Positions 17,586 to 25,823 are shown, counted from the first letter of the stretch. The stretch: DNA of 64,000 nucleotides from Lachnospiraceae bacterium (GCA_024695145.1 JAILIS010000032.1:248001-312000); one strand, 5' to 3'. Translations and numbers: made by a program. Notes: generated by a model not told the origin, from the sequence alone.

Positions 17586-18047
17586 ATGGATGCGTTAAAT
17601 ATAGCCAGAGAATACGAAACCGTACAATATATCGTGATCAAGATCGGTGAGGAACAGTACGGTATAGATATCAGTTTTATAGACAATATCGTCAGAATGC
17701 AGAGCATTACGAGAGTGCCTCATGTCCAGCCTTATTTTGCGGGTGTTATCAATATCCGAGGTGAAGTTGTTCCGGTAATGAGCCTTCGTCTTAAGATGGG
17801 TCTTGAAGTTGATGAGTACACGAACAAGACGAGGATCATCATCGTCAAGTCCGAAAGCAATGCACCTATCGGCCTCATAGTTGATGAGGTAAGAGAGGTT
17901 GTGACCCTAGATGAGACATCCATCGATGAAGTCATCAGGGACAGCAAGGTTGACGAAACATATATCAACGGCATAGGAAAAAACGGCAACACGCTCATAT
18001 CGCTGCTTGATCTTAATGCCGTCATAAGTGATAAGGACAATTCATGA
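17586..18047 (+). CDS. cheW: Chemotaxis coupling protein CheW
   Basis: CheW is the SH3-like adaptor that links chemoreceptors to CheA. The 153-residue product is a single CheW domain, with the patterns QYIVIKIGEEQYGIDISFI, RVPHVQPYFAGVINIRGEV and VDEVREVVTL. The ATG at 17586 has a strong ribosome site (GTAGGAGGG). The arrays it builds need methyl-accepting receptors, none of which are encoded in this window. The stop codon is one base before the cheC start. It is complete and of normal length. Confidence 0.96.
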   Translation: MDALNIAREYETVQYIVIKIGEEQYGIDISFIDNIVRMQSITRVPHVQPYFAGVINIRGEVVPVMSLRLKMGLEVDEYTNKTRIIIVKSESNAPIGLIVDEVREVVTLDETSIDEVIRDSKVDETYINGIGKNGNTLISLLDLNAVISDKDNS

Positions 18048-18048
18048 T

Positions 18049-18666
18049 ATGGCAAAAGTAGATCTTAACAACATGGAAGGGGTATATTTTGATGTACTCC
18101 GTGAAATAGGAAACATAGGTGCGGGAAACGCCACCACGGCTCTCGCACAGATGCTCGGCACAAAGGTTGATATGCACGTTCCCAAGGTAGACCTGCTTGA
18201 GTTCTCCGAGGTCGGTGAAGTAATGGGCGGTGAAGAGCAGATAATGGCCGGAATATATCTTGTTGTTGAGGGAGATATTCACGGCTCGATAATGTTCCTT
18301 CTGGAAAAATCATCTGCAAAGGCTCTGGTTGCCAAGCTCATGGGCTCCGGCAACGACAATCCGGACGGTGATTTTGACGAGATGGAACTGTCAGCGCTTA
18401 AGGAGATAGGTAATATCATCACGGGATCGTATCTTTCGTCCTTATCAACGCTTACCAATCTCAACATTCACCCCTCACCGCCGGACATCTCCATAGATAT
18501 GTGCGGTGCGATCCTGTCAGTACCTGCCATTGAGTTCGGGACCCTCGGTGACAAGATGCTTCTTATTGCCACTGAGTTTACGGATGAGATCAAGCTTGAA
18601 GGATACTTCATCCTTTGTCCGGATCTTGAATCCTATGATAAGATCCTGACATCTTTGGGAATGTAA
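18049..18666 (+). CDS. cheC: CheY-P phosphatase CheC
   Basis: CheC dephosphorylates CheY-P and its activity rises when it binds CheD. The 205-residue product has two pseudo-symmetric phosphatase helices, Glu19/Asn22 in REIGNIGAGNATTAL and Glu119/Asn122 in KEIGNIITGSYLSSL, so both active sites look usable. The ATG at 18049 lies one base after the cheW stop; an in-frame GTG at 18028 inside cheW has no ribosome site and would add residues foreign to the family. Next to cheD it forms the receptor feedback pair known from Bacillus and Thermotoga. It is intact. Confidence 0.95.
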   Translation: MAKVDLNNMEGVYFDVLREIGNIGAGNATTALAQMLGTKVDMHVPKVDLLEFSEVGEVMGGEEQIMAGIYLVVEGDIHGSIMFLLEKSSAKALVAKLMGSGNDNPDGDFDEMELSALKEIGNIITGSYLSSLSTLTNLNIHPSPPDISIDMCGAILSVPAIEFGTLGDKMLLIATEFTDEIKLEGYFILCPDLESYDKILTSLGM

Positions 18667-18691
18667 AAATAATTATCTTCAGAGGTTTTTC

Positions 18692-19177
18692 ATGAGCAAC
18701 ATGATAAAGGTCGGAATGGCAGACCTTAAACTTTGCAAGGCTCCCGATGCGATCACGACGTTGGGTCTCGGATCATGTGTCGGTATAGCGATCAGGGATC
18801 CGATAACCAAGATAGGCGGACTCGCTCACATAATGCTTCCTGACAGCACGCAGTTTTCCGGAACCGTCAATGTTCCGAAATTTGCGGATACGGGAGCAAA
18901 AGAACTTGTCAGGATAATAGTGGCAGCCGGAGCGAACAGGTCAAGACTGGTGGCCAAGATCGCAGGTGGTGCACAGATGTTCTCATTTTCCAGTAAGAAC
19001 GATCTGACCGCAGTCGGACAGCGTAATGTGGACGCAGTCAAGAAAGTTCTGGCCGAGATGAAGATACCTATACTGGCAAGCGATACCGGACTTAATTTCG
19101 GTCGTACCGTCGAGTTCTATCCGGAGACCGGAGATTACATAATCAAGGCTGTGGGAAAGGGAGTCAAGACGATATGA
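18692..19177 (+). CDS. cheD: Chemoreceptor glutamine deamidase CheD
   Basis: CheD converts receptor glutamines to glutamates and links CheY-P level to receptor state through CheC. The 161-residue product has the catalytic Cys29 in GLGSCVGIAI and His46 in GGLAHIMLP, and the C-terminal region with NFGRTVEFYPETGDYIIKAV that carries the CheC-binding surface in the family. The ribosome site is modest (AGAGG). Its stop overlaps the start of the next small gene by four bases (ATGA). The gene is complete. Confidence 0.95.
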   Translation: MSNMIKVGMADLKLCKAPDAITTLGLGSCVGIAIRDPITKIGGLAHIMLPDSTQFSGTVNVPKFADTGAKELVRIIVAAGANRSRLVAKIAGGAQMFSFSSKNDLTAVGQRNVDAVKKVLAEMKIPILASDTGLNFGRTVEFYPETGDYIIKAVGKGVKTI

Positions 19178-19488
19178 ACACCCAGAAGATACCTGCATTT
19201 GTCATGCTTCTTGCAGGTGCCGTGGTCACTGTCGTTACATACATCAATCATTACAGCCTCGAAGATATGCTCGTAGTACTGATACTGACTCTCATTGTTT
19301 TTCTCATAGTCGGTATCGCGATCAAACTGGTATTTGATTCTTTTCATATCGAAGAGCCGGACGAGGACAGAGTAGACGACGATGGGGAAGTTGTTGAAAA
19401 GACTGTAACTTCGGAGGAGGGCGAAGAGGAAGGAGACGACGTTTCGTCCGCGGCAGAGCCGGAAGAAGGAGATCAGACTGAATCATAG
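19174..19488 (+). CDS. Small two-helix membrane protein with acidic tail
   Basis: I do not recognise a characterised family. The 104-residue protein has two hydrophobic helices (about residues 7-24 and 30-54), a short hairpin between them, and then a cytoplasmic-type tail dominated by Asp and Glu (EEGEEEGDDVSSAAEPEEGD). It overlaps cheD by ATGA and lies 26 bases before fliA, so it is surely translated with the motility operon. Proteins of this size and layout occur at this spot in other Lachnospiraceae as I recall, without known function. Membrane insertion next to cheD and fliA suggests a part in motility, but nothing in the sequence shows which. Confidence 0.75.
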   Translation: MNTQKIPAFVMLLAGAVVTVVTYINHYSLEDMLVVLILTLIVFLIVGIAIKLVFDSFHIEEPDEDRVDDDGEVVEKTVTSEEGEEEGDDVSSAAEPEEGDQTES

Positions 19489-19514
19489 GGGAGAAAGGTT
19501 TACCGGAGGGGAAA

Positions 19515-20279
19515 ATGGATGATAACGCAAAGCTGAAGTTATGGAAGGATTATTCAAGTAATCCCACACAGGAACTTCGCGAAAAGCTCATATTGGAATA
19601 TGCTCCGCTTGTCAAACTTGTGGCGGGGCGTCTTTCTATGTATCTGGGTTACAATGTTGAATATGATGATCTGTGCGGGTATGGTATATTCGGACTGATC
19701 GATGCCATAGACAAGTTCGATGCAAACAAAGACGTAAAGTTTGAAACATATGCTTCGCTGCGTATCAGAGGCTCCATTCTCGATCAGATAAGAAAGATGG
19801 ACTGGATCCCGAGAACAGTGCGTCAGCGGCAGAAACAGATAGCGGCCGCCGTTACGGAAGTCGAAGCCGAGACAGGCAAGACGGCTACCGATGAACAGGT
19901 AGCGCTGGCACTTGGCATAACCGAAGAGGAGTATGCCGGCTGGCAGGCCCAGATGAATGTGACCAATCTCGTTTCTCTCGATGATTTTGTCGATCAGGGA
20001 AGCGATGTTGCCGATAACAGGGGACTGTCTTCACAGCCTGCACGGCCGGAAGAACATATGGAATCCGAGGAGCTTAAGAGCATGCTCAAGGATGCACTGA
20101 ATCTTCTGACCGAAAAAGAGCGCATGGTAGTGGTGCTGTACTATTATGAGGAGCTGACACTCAAGGAAATAAGTAATGTTCTTGAAGTTTCCGAGTCCAG
20201 AGTATCTCAGCTGCACACTAAAGCTCTTGGCAAGATGAAGAACAAAATGGGCAATTATATGGGGATTCTTACAGTATGA
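19515..20279 (+). CDS. fliA: Flagellar sigma factor FliA (sigma-28/SigD)
   Basis: FliA directs RNA polymerase to late flagellar and chemotaxis promoters. The 254-residue product has sigma region 2 (DLCGYGIFGLIDAIDKFDAN, FETYASLRIRGSILDQIRKM), region 3 (VRQRQKQIAAAVTEVEAETG) and region 4 with a helix-turn-helix in LTLKEISNVLEVSESRVSQL. The region 2.4 stretch MDWIPRTVRQ is typical of sigma-28. The ATG at 19515 has a good ribosome site (CCGGAGGGG). An anti-sigma FlgM is not seen in the window. The stop overlaps the next start by four bases. No sigma-28 promoter was recognised within the window itself. Confidence 0.95.
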   Translation: MDDNAKLKLWKDYSSNPTQELREKLILEYAPLVKLVAGRLSMYLGYNVEYDDLCGYGIFGLIDAIDKFDANKDVKFETYASLRIRGSILDQIRKMDWIPRTVRQRQKQIAAAVTEVEAETGKTATDEQVALALGITEEEYAGWQAQMNVTNLVSLDDFVDQGSDVADNRGLSSQPARPEEHMESEELKSMLKDALNLLTEKERMVVVLYYYEELTLKEISNVLEVSESRVSQLHTKALGKMKNKMGNYMGILTV

Positions 20280-21874
20280 GAAACGGATATTTCAAGCTGG
20301 TCTTTACGGAAAACGAATCGTATGTTTCACTGTTCCCGCATGAAGATGGGGGCGATCCCATACAGATCGACGAACTGAGGGATTATCTTGTCTCAAAAGG
20401 TTTTCCTGGAGTCGATATCGTTGAGCTCAAGAAGATCGTGGACAACCTTACCAAACAGCAGAATCTGAAGATCGCATCCAAGAAGGGTATCGCCTGTCCC
20501 GAAAGCTTCAGGGTCATAATCTCATCTGACAGGATGAGTGCCGTATGCCGTTTCTTTCCGCCTTCGACAGGCGGGGCCGAGCTTACACCGGCGGATATAA
20601 AGAGTACATTAAAGCTTCAGGGCGTAACAATGGGTGTTGATGACAATGCCATAAACGCCTACCTTGCAGACAGACACTATTGCACCGATTATGAACTGGC
20701 AAAAGGACTTGAGCCTACATCCGGCAAAGATGCAAGTATAGAATACTTTTTTAATACCAATCCGAACTTAAAGCCCAAGCTTAACGAAGACGGATCGGTT
20801 GATTTTTTCTCGCTTTCGGCGATCAGCCTTGTGAAGGCCGGCGACAAGCTTGCTCACCTTACACGGGAAGAGCCCGGTGAGGCGGGATATAATGTAACTG
20901 GTGATAAGCTTCCGCCGAGAGAAGTCAAGAAACTGACGCTCAAATTCGGCAGGAATATCGAGCTTTCGGAAGATGAGCTTACCATCACTTCCCTTGTGAA
21001 CGGTCATGCTTCGCTTGTGGAAGGAAAGGTGTTTGTATCTGACGTTTATCAGGTCAGTGATGTTGATACATCCACGGGGAATATCGAATATAACGGGAAC
21101 GTATGTGTGCTCGGTAACGTCAAGACAGGTTTTTCGGTCAAGGCACAGGGCGATGTTGAAGTGCGGGGTGTTGTGGAAAATGCCGTTGTTGAAGCAACCG
21201 GCAATGTATCGATCGCAAGAGGGATGAACGGCATGAGTAAAGGTACTATCAATGCCGGAGGAAACGTCGTTGCCAAGTTCCTCGAAAATGCCAATGTCAA
21301 CGCCGGTGGATACGTTCACGCAGAGGCAATACTTCACAGCAACATTATCTGTAAGGGTGATGTTACCGTGACGGGCAAAAAGGGATTTATCACGGGCGGT
21401 GTTATCAGGACACCTTCAACGGTTTCGGCCAAGACGATCGGCTCCACGATGGGGGTTGATACCGAGATAGAGGTTGGAACCGATCCCAGGCTCACACTTA
21501 AGATGAACAGCCTCAATAACGAGATAGCTACGCTCAAGAAGAGGATAGAGCAGTCAGAACCGGTGCTTGTTACGATAACAGGAAGGGTCAAGGCCGGGGA
21601 GCAGCTTCGTCCCGAGCAGACCATATATTTCAAACAGCTTTCGCAACAGTACAAAGAGATGAAAGAGGAACTGAACAGAAAGCTTAATGAAGCAAATGAT
21701 TTAATGGAAGCTATGGATGGGGAGACGGATAAAGAAAGCTGTGTAAAAGTTGAAAACTATGCCTATCCGGGGACAAAGATAACCATCAGCGAGACGAGTA
21801 TTGTACTGTCCAAACCTGTCCAGCACGGAAGATTCGTAAGAGACGGTGCCGATATAAGGGTAAAGGGTTTATGA
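20276..21874 (+). CDS. FapA family (DUF342) protein
   Basis: This 532-residue protein belongs to the FapA/DUF342 family, in which a right-handed beta-helix is built from short Gly/Val repeats. N-terminal residues 1-170 are variable; the core begins with VDFFSLSAISLVKAGDKLAH, then GNIEYNGNVCVLGNVKTGFSVKAQGDVEVRGVVENA (positions about 260-300) and several GNV-type turns to about 385; a coiled coil (about 400-480) and a small C-terminal beta region end it. In Vibrio vulnificus FapA affects glucose-linked flagellar regulation, but the Gram-positive members are not characterised. It overlaps fliA by ATGA, so a link to motility is likely from context. A second family member begins at 63134. Confidence 0.88.
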   Translation: MRNGYFKLVFTENESYVSLFPHEDGGDPIQIDELRDYLVSKGFPGVDIVELKKIVDNLTKQQNLKIASKKGIACPESFRVIISSDRMSAVCRFFPPSTGGAELTPADIKSTLKLQGVTMGVDDNAINAYLADRHYCTDYELAKGLEPTSGKDASIEYFFNTNPNLKPKLNEDGSVDFFSLSAISLVKAGDKLAHLTREEPGEAGYNVTGDKLPPREVKKLTLKFGRNIELSEDELTITSLVNGHASLVEGKVFVSDVYQVSDVDTSTGNIEYNGNVCVLGNVKTGFSVKAQGDVEVRGVVENAVVEATGNVSIARGMNGMSKGTINAGGNVVAKFLENANVNAGGYVHAEAILHSNIICKGDVTVTGKKGFITGGVIRTPSTVSAKTIGSTMGVDTEIEVGTDPRLTLKMNSLNNEIATLKKRIEQSEPVLVTITGRVKAGEQLRPEQTIYFKQLSQQYKEMKEELNRKLNEANDLMEAMDGETDKESCVKVENYAYPGTKITISETSIVLSKPVQHGRFVRDGADIRVKGL

Positions 21875-21875
21875 T

Positions 21876-22187
21876 ATGCTGACACCGATAGAGAACAACA
21901 ACATGGTAGTACGGGCCATGGACTACCAGGCTGTCAAAGTCAATGAGAACGAGATGCCCCATACGCAGCATGTCGTCATTCAGGAGGACCTCGATAAAAG
22001 CGGGGATTCTCATGTCAATACCGTACATGAGAAGGATAATGCCGACAGATCGGGCACCGAACATGATGCGAAAGAAGAGGGGCGTAACAAGTACGTCAAT
22101 AACCGCAAGATAAAGAAGAAAGACGAGGTTCCGGAAGAAGGAAGAGTGATCAGACTCGGATCCGGCGGATTTAACATAACCATATAA
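21876..22187 (+). CDS. Small hydrophilic protein of unknown function
   Basis: I do not recognise this 103-residue protein. It is highly charged and polar, without a signal peptide or membrane helix, with a Lys-rich stretch (NRKIKKKDEVPEEGR) and a short hydrophobic end (VIRLGSGGFNITI). Much of it is probably disordered. It begins one base after the preceding stop and lies 13 bases before the next gene, so it belongs to the motility transcript. The His/Asp/Glu-rich middle has no motif I can name. The frame is supported by its fit between two genes and by normal codon use rather than by homology. Confidence 0.65.
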   Translation: MLTPIENNNMVVRAMDYQAVKVNENEMPHTQHVVIQEDLDKSGDSHVNTVHEKDNADRSGTEHDAKEEGRNKYVNNRKIKKKDEVPEEGRVIRLGSGGFNITI

Positions 22188-22200
22188 AGGAAGGGGTAAG

Positions 22201-23235
22201 ATGTCACCTATGGAAATAGCACTCCTTGTTGTGGGAGTGATTATTTTTGTCATAAGTTTTCTGATGCCTGAAGTTCCCATGAGAAAGTCGGATACGGAGC
22301 TTGCGGCCGAGCAGGAAGAAGCCAGACGTCTTGTGGAGCAGGAAGTCGACACCATGCGTCTGCGTGTCGGTGAGGCTACAAGTGAGACTGTGGGATATGC
22401 GGTCGACAAAGCCGAACGCTCACTTGAAAAGGTATCCAACGAGAAGATCATGGCCGTCGGAGAATATGCCGAGACCGTTCTGGAGGAGATCAACAAGAAC
22501 CACCAGGAGGTAATGTTCTTATACGATATGCTCAAAGACAAGCAGACCGATCTTACCAACACCATCAGGGAAGCGGATGCCACCGTCAGGAATATAGAAA
22601 ACATCTCACACAACGCCGTGGAAGCATCAGAGACACTTCTGCGCGGTATGAGTGTTGCTTCGGTCTCACAGAAGGGACTGACGAATGAACAAAAATCAGT
22701 ATTCGACGATCTTGTGATCCCGGATGCGAAGCCTGTGGTTTTCAATAATGAAACTGCACCGGTCCGTCCCGCAGCGGCCCGTCCGGCACCGGCCATGTCC
22801 GATCCTGCGCCGAAACCTGCGGCCGAGCCTGTGACAAAGGCTTCACCCGAACCGCCTCAACCTCAAAGAGTCAGAGGAAAGGCACTTACCCAGTCCAAGA
22901 TCGAAGCCGGACTGCTTGGTATAGACAATCCCCGGACTGCTTTGGAAAAAGCGATCACGGCGGATGCGCCGAAGCCCGTCAAGGAAAAGGTCGTATATGA
23001 TATCCTGTCGGGCGGAGCCTACAGGGAAGGAAACATTGTGGGCGTCAATAATCCTGCGGCCGGTGCCGCTACGGTGGCTGATGTTGAGGCAATGTCAGTC
23101 ATGACGGAGGCGCCTGCAAATAATAACGACAAGATACTGGCAATGGCCTCTTCGGGACTCGATACGGTTCAGATAGCCAAAACGCTCGGGCTCGGAGTTG
23201 GTGAGGTAAAGCTTGTCCTTGATCTGTTTAAGTAA
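22201..23235 (+). CDS. Membrane-anchored coiled-coil protein, DUF6115 type
   Basis: The 344-residue protein has one N-terminal membrane helix (MEIALLVVGVIIFVISFLM), a long charged coiled coil at about 30-150 (EEARRLVEQEVDTMRLRVGEATSE onward), a Pro/Ala-rich linker at about 180-225, and a C-terminal helix-turn-helix-like segment, NNDKILAMASSGLDTVQIAKTLGLGVGEVKLVL. I believe this corresponds to DUF6115 proteins found at the end of lachnospiral flagellar operons; the name is from memory and the function is unknown. The tail resembles small DNA-binding helices but in these proteins is probably a protein contact. A good ribosome site (AAGGAAGGGG) precedes the ATG. Confidence 0.75.
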   Translation: MSPMEIALLVVGVIIFVISFLMPEVPMRKSDTELAAEQEEARRLVEQEVDTMRLRVGEATSETVGYAVDKAERSLEKVSNEKIMAVGEYAETVLEEINKNHQEVMFLYDMLKDKQTDLTNTIREADATVRNIENISHNAVEASETLLRGMSVASVSQKGLTNEQKSVFDDLVIPDAKPVVFNNETAPVRPAAARPAPAMSDPAPKPAAEPVTKASPEPPQPQRVRGKALTQSKIEAGLLGIDNPRTALEKAITADAPKPVKEKVVYDILSGGAYREGNIVGVNNPAAGAATVADVEAMSVMTEAPANNNDKILAMASSGLDTVQIAKTLGLGVGEVKLVLDLFK

Positions 23236-23253
23236 TATCTGCAGGAGATTATA

Positions 23254-24024
23254 ATGAAACTGAAATATTATCTTCGTGGTCTTGGTATCGGGATAGCGGT
23301 TACGGCTCTTGTTATGGGACTTGCGCTCGGCAGGAACACAAAGGAGTCTATTACAGACGAAGAAATAAAAGAAAGAGCTGCACAACTCGGTATGATCGAG
23401 GAGAACAGAACACTTGTGTCTGCAACGGCCTCGCCTTCTCCCGCGACCGAACCGACATCCACACCGGCACCCACATCTACATCTACACCAACGCCGACAT
23501 CTACACCAACGCCGACGCCGACACCGACACCGACGCCGACGCCGACACCTACACCGACGCCTACACCTACGCCGACACCGACACCTACGCCGACACCGAC
23601 ACCGACGCCAACGCCGACGCCGACACCTACAAAGACGCCGACGCCGACACCTACACCAACGCCGACACCAACACCTACGCCGACGCCAAAGCCTACAAAG
23701 ACGCCGACACCTACACCGACGCCGACGCCAAAGCCTACAAAGACGCCGACACCTACGCCTACGCCGACACCAAAGCCTACACCTGCACCGGCGTCGCCGA
23801 AGGGAACGGGAAAGGGCGGAACTATAAATGTCACTCCGGGAAGCGGATCCGAGACGGTTTCCTCACAGCTTAAGAACGCCGGAGTGATAGACAACTCCGC
23901 TGACTTTAATTCATATCTGTGTTCACACGGATATGACAGAACGATATCGACCGGAAACCATACGATACCGGCCGGAGCGGATTACGAACAGATAGCACGG
24001 ATAATAACAGGGAAGAACCGTTAA
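23254..24024 (+). CDS. Membrane-anchored Pro-Thr stalk protein with YceG-like C-terminal domain
   Basis: The 256-residue protein has an N-terminal membrane anchor (about 8-26, [18 protein letters not shown]), a short charged stretch, a Pro-Thr repeat of roughly 110 residues (67-180), and a small C-terminal domain (about 190-256) with [20 protein letters not shown] and [20 protein letters not shown]. The last part resembles the LysM-like substrate-binding module found before the catalytic domain of MltG/YceG lytic transglycosylases; the catalytic domain itself is absent. The stalk would hold the domain away from the membrane, inside the wall. Three Lys-containing units of 14 residues end the stalk. 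A role in wall remodelling around flagella is inference from position. Confidence 0.75.
   Translation: MKLKYYLRGLGIGIAVTALVMGLALGRNTKESITDEEIKERAAQLGMIEENRTLVSATASPSPATEPTSTPAPTSTSTPTPTSTPTPTPTPTPTPTPTPTPTPTPTPTPTPTPTPTPTPTPTPTPTKTPTPTPTPTPTPTPTPTPKPTKTPTPTPTPTPKPTKTPTPTPTPTPKPTPAPASPKGTGKGGTINVTPGSGSETVSSQLKNAGVIDNSADFNSYLCSHGYDRTISTGNHTIPAGADYEQIARIITGKNR
23456..23792 (+). repeat. Low-complexity Pro-Thr coding repeat
   Basis: Almost pure alternation of proline and threonine codons (CCN-ACN) encodes the stalk of the preceding feature. The last part is a 42-base unit seen three times, with the AAAGCCT-bearing segment at 23688, 23730 and 23772. Slippage in this tract would change stalk length in steps; changes not divisible by three would remove the C-terminal domain. 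Confidence 0.9.
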
Positions 24025-24034
24025 AGAGGTTGAT

Positions 24035-24982
24035 ATGTCATTTGAAGAATACTTGGAGCATTATACCGATGTCAGTAAAATGCTCATGTTTCTGGCCCTG
24101 GCCCTGGCATTTTCGGTTATCTGCGTATTCTATATCCTGATGATCGTCGGGGTCCAGGCACGTTTTGTCCCGAGAAGTGAACGGAAGCAGTTCTATTATG
24201 AAAAGGCGCACAACACTATCCAGCGCTTTTACGAGATGGTCTTCTCGGGAGCCTCGATACTGTCTTTTTTGGCGCTGTATTATCTGATCGACCGGTTTTC
24301 GCCGGAGACCGGAGATTTCAGGGAGTTCTGGGACAACTATAAGGATTTCCTGCTGCTTTTGATGATATGCTTATCCATAGTGTTCAACAACATTCTGGAC
24401 AGGATGCTCATTCCGCTCAAAAAGGTTACAAGCAGTGACAGAGCCGGTGTAAGAGTGCTCGGTATGCTGTATGTCATTCTTATCTTTTTGTATATCAAGT
24501 TCATATACGAGAACGACAATTATGACGGCTTTATAATGTACTTTCTCGGCCTGATGATAGGACGATTCATTTATTTTGATGCTTCGTTCCGTGACGGGAT
24601 AAAGACTGTCCTGGGAGCACTCAGGAACTTTCCCATACTTATCCTCGGATTGGGATTTACGGCATTTATGGCGTATACCGGATTTACTTCCGATTATCTT
24701 CTGGTCAGTAACGGTGTGCTTGTATCAACGTTTATAGCACATATCTACATGATCGTGGCGATCTTTATCATACATCACAGCCATTTCATGGGTCTTTTTG
24801 CCAGAAAGCCCAAACCGCATGAAGCCGGTATGGTTTATGAAAATATTGATGAACCGTCCGTATATTACGAAGAATATGACGACGGGTATGATGAGGGATA
24901 CGACGGGTATGACGGCTACGATGAATACGGTGATAATGACGATCATGATGACTACGGATCCGACTATTATTATGATGAGTGA
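24035..24982 (+). CDS. Polytopic membrane protein with Asp/Tyr-rich tail
   Basis: I do not recognise the family. The 315-residue protein has about seven hydrophobic segments between residues 15 and 250 (for example MLMFLALALAFSVICVFYIL and FPILILGLGFTAFMAYTGF), then a soluble tail from about 262 made mostly of Asp, Tyr, Gly and Glu (EEYDDGYDEGYDGYDGYDEY). It starts ten bases after the stalk protein with AGAGG upstream, and is the last full gene of the motility operon. The tail is strongly acidic and probably disordered. No transport, enzyme or signalling motif is visible. Confidence 0.7.
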   Translation: MSFEEYLEHYTDVSKMLMFLALALAFSVICVFYILMIVGVQARFVPRSERKQFYYEKAHNTIQRFYEMVFSGASILSFLALYYLIDRFSPETGDFREFWDNYKDFLLLLMICLSIVFNNILDRMLIPLKKVTSSDRAGVRVLGMLYVILIFLYIKFIYENDNYDGFIMYFLGLMIGRFIYFDASFRDGIKTVLGALRNFPILILGLGFTAFMAYTGFTSDYLLVSNGVLVSTFIAHIYMIVAIFIIHHSHFMGLFARKPKPHEAGMVYENIDEPSVYYEEYDDGYDEGYDGYDGYDEYGDNDDHDDYGSDYYYDE

Positions 24983-25043
24983 TTTTTTTAATAATAATGA
25001 GCCGATCCGCGGATATGTTCCGTCTTATTATACAAAGGGATAA
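24975..25043 (+). CDS. Possible 22-residue peptide overlapping the membrane gene
   Basis: A short frame beginning ATGAGTGA overlaps the end of the polytopic membrane gene by eight bases and encodes 22 residues, with FNNNEPIRGYVPSYYTKG at its end. It has no separate ribosome site, so it could be made only by coupled translation. Length is too short for statistics, and it may be chance. It is listed because the overlap is of the kind used for coupled genes in this operon and the composition is protein-like. Confidence 0.25.
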   Translation: MSDFFNNNEPIRGYVPSYYTKG

Positions 25044-25063
25044 AACTGTGTTCTCCATACATG

Positions 25064-25132
25064 TGTCACATATGCACAAAATGTAATATTTTTAAGAAAA
25101 TAGTTGATTTTTAACCGGATATGTGACATAAT
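25064..25132 (+). promoter_or_regulatory. Promoter and inverted repeat before the CAP-domain gene
   Basis: TTGATT at 25104-25109 and CATAAT at 25127-25132 are 17 bases apart, a good sigma-A arrangement. TGTCACATAT at 25064-25073 is the exact inverse of ATATGTGACA at 25119-25128, so one half-site overlaps the -10 box and the other lies 55 bases upstream. This could be an operator read by a dimer or looped tetramer. No clear terminator for the motility operon lies in 24983-25063. Confidence 0.6.
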
Positions 25133-25197
25133 GTGCTTAACAGAAGGATTATGTGTTTTTTGCGCAAAGAATGCATGTATGTTTTAGGAGGTCGATT

Positions 25198-25785
25198 ATG
25201 AAGAGCAATATCGTAAACTTGAAGAACAAGATCGGAATGATAGCCGGCATTGTTGTGGCAGGTGCTCTGGTTGTTGTTGCTGCGGTAAACAGCGGCGAAC
25301 ATGCAAAAGGGATTGACGAAGGTGCAGCTTTCAGAAGTGCTGCGGATATAGCAAGTGACGAATATCATTACTTTGACAGCGAGGCTGTTGCTCTTGCCGA
25401 TTCATCGGGAGAGAATTCAGAGCTTCGTGCAGAAGCAATGAAGGCAGGCGAGCTCATCAATGAGATCAGAGAAGATAACGGTCTCGGTGAACTTGACTGG
25501 GATATGAACCTTGAGCAGGTTGCCGAGGTAAGATCACAGGAAGCATCTGAGTACTGGGATCATGTACGTCCGGACGGAAGTCCATGGAATACAGTTAACA
25601 GTGATATCCAGGGCGGTGAGAATCTTGCTTACGGACAGGATGATGCCAAGGAAGTTACCGATGACTGGATGGCAAGCACGACACACAGAGATAACATTCT
25701 CTATCCTGATTTTGAAAAGGGTGCGATCGCCGTATACGAAGCTGACGACGGAACATGGTATTGGTCACAGCAGTTCGGATATTAA
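25198..25785 (+). CDS. Secreted or anchored CAP-domain (SCP/PR-1-like) protein
   Basis: The 195-residue protein has a basic start, one hydrophobic segment (about 12-30, a signal peptide or anchor), a linker, and a CAP domain from about 80: AGELINEIREDNGLGELDWD, EVRSQEASEYWDHVRPDGSPW, GGENLAYGQDDAKEVTDDWM, THRDNILYPDFEKGAIAVYE. The His and Glu residues that line the CAP cavity (WDHVRP, GENLAYG, HRDN) are present. CAP proteins of Clostridia are common and extracellular; their function is mostly unknown. The ATG at 25198 follows a strong AGGAGGT site; longer in-frame starts lack one. It has its own promoter and terminator, so it is a single-gene unit. Confidence 0.88.
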   Translation: MKSNIVNLKNKIGMIAGIVVAGALVVVAAVNSGEHAKGIDEGAAFRSAADIASDEYHYFDSEAVALADSSGENSELRAEAMKAGELINEIREDNGLGELDWDMNLEQVAEVRSQEASEYWDHVRPDGSPWNTVNSDIQGGENLAYGQDDAKEVTDDWMASTTHRDNILYPDFEKGAIAVYEADDGTWYWSQQFGY

Positions 25786-25823
25786 TGACGGCAGCCGGTT
25801 TTACAAACTTAATGATCATTTGA

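Noticed and set aside
23456..23792. Repeats resembling a CRISPR array
   Set aside because: The periodicity is codon-level inside an open frame; there are no unique spacers and no cas genes.
23268..23894. Minus-strand frame encoding a Gly-Val repeat protein
   Set aside because: It is the mirror of the Pro-Thr repeat and has no independent support.
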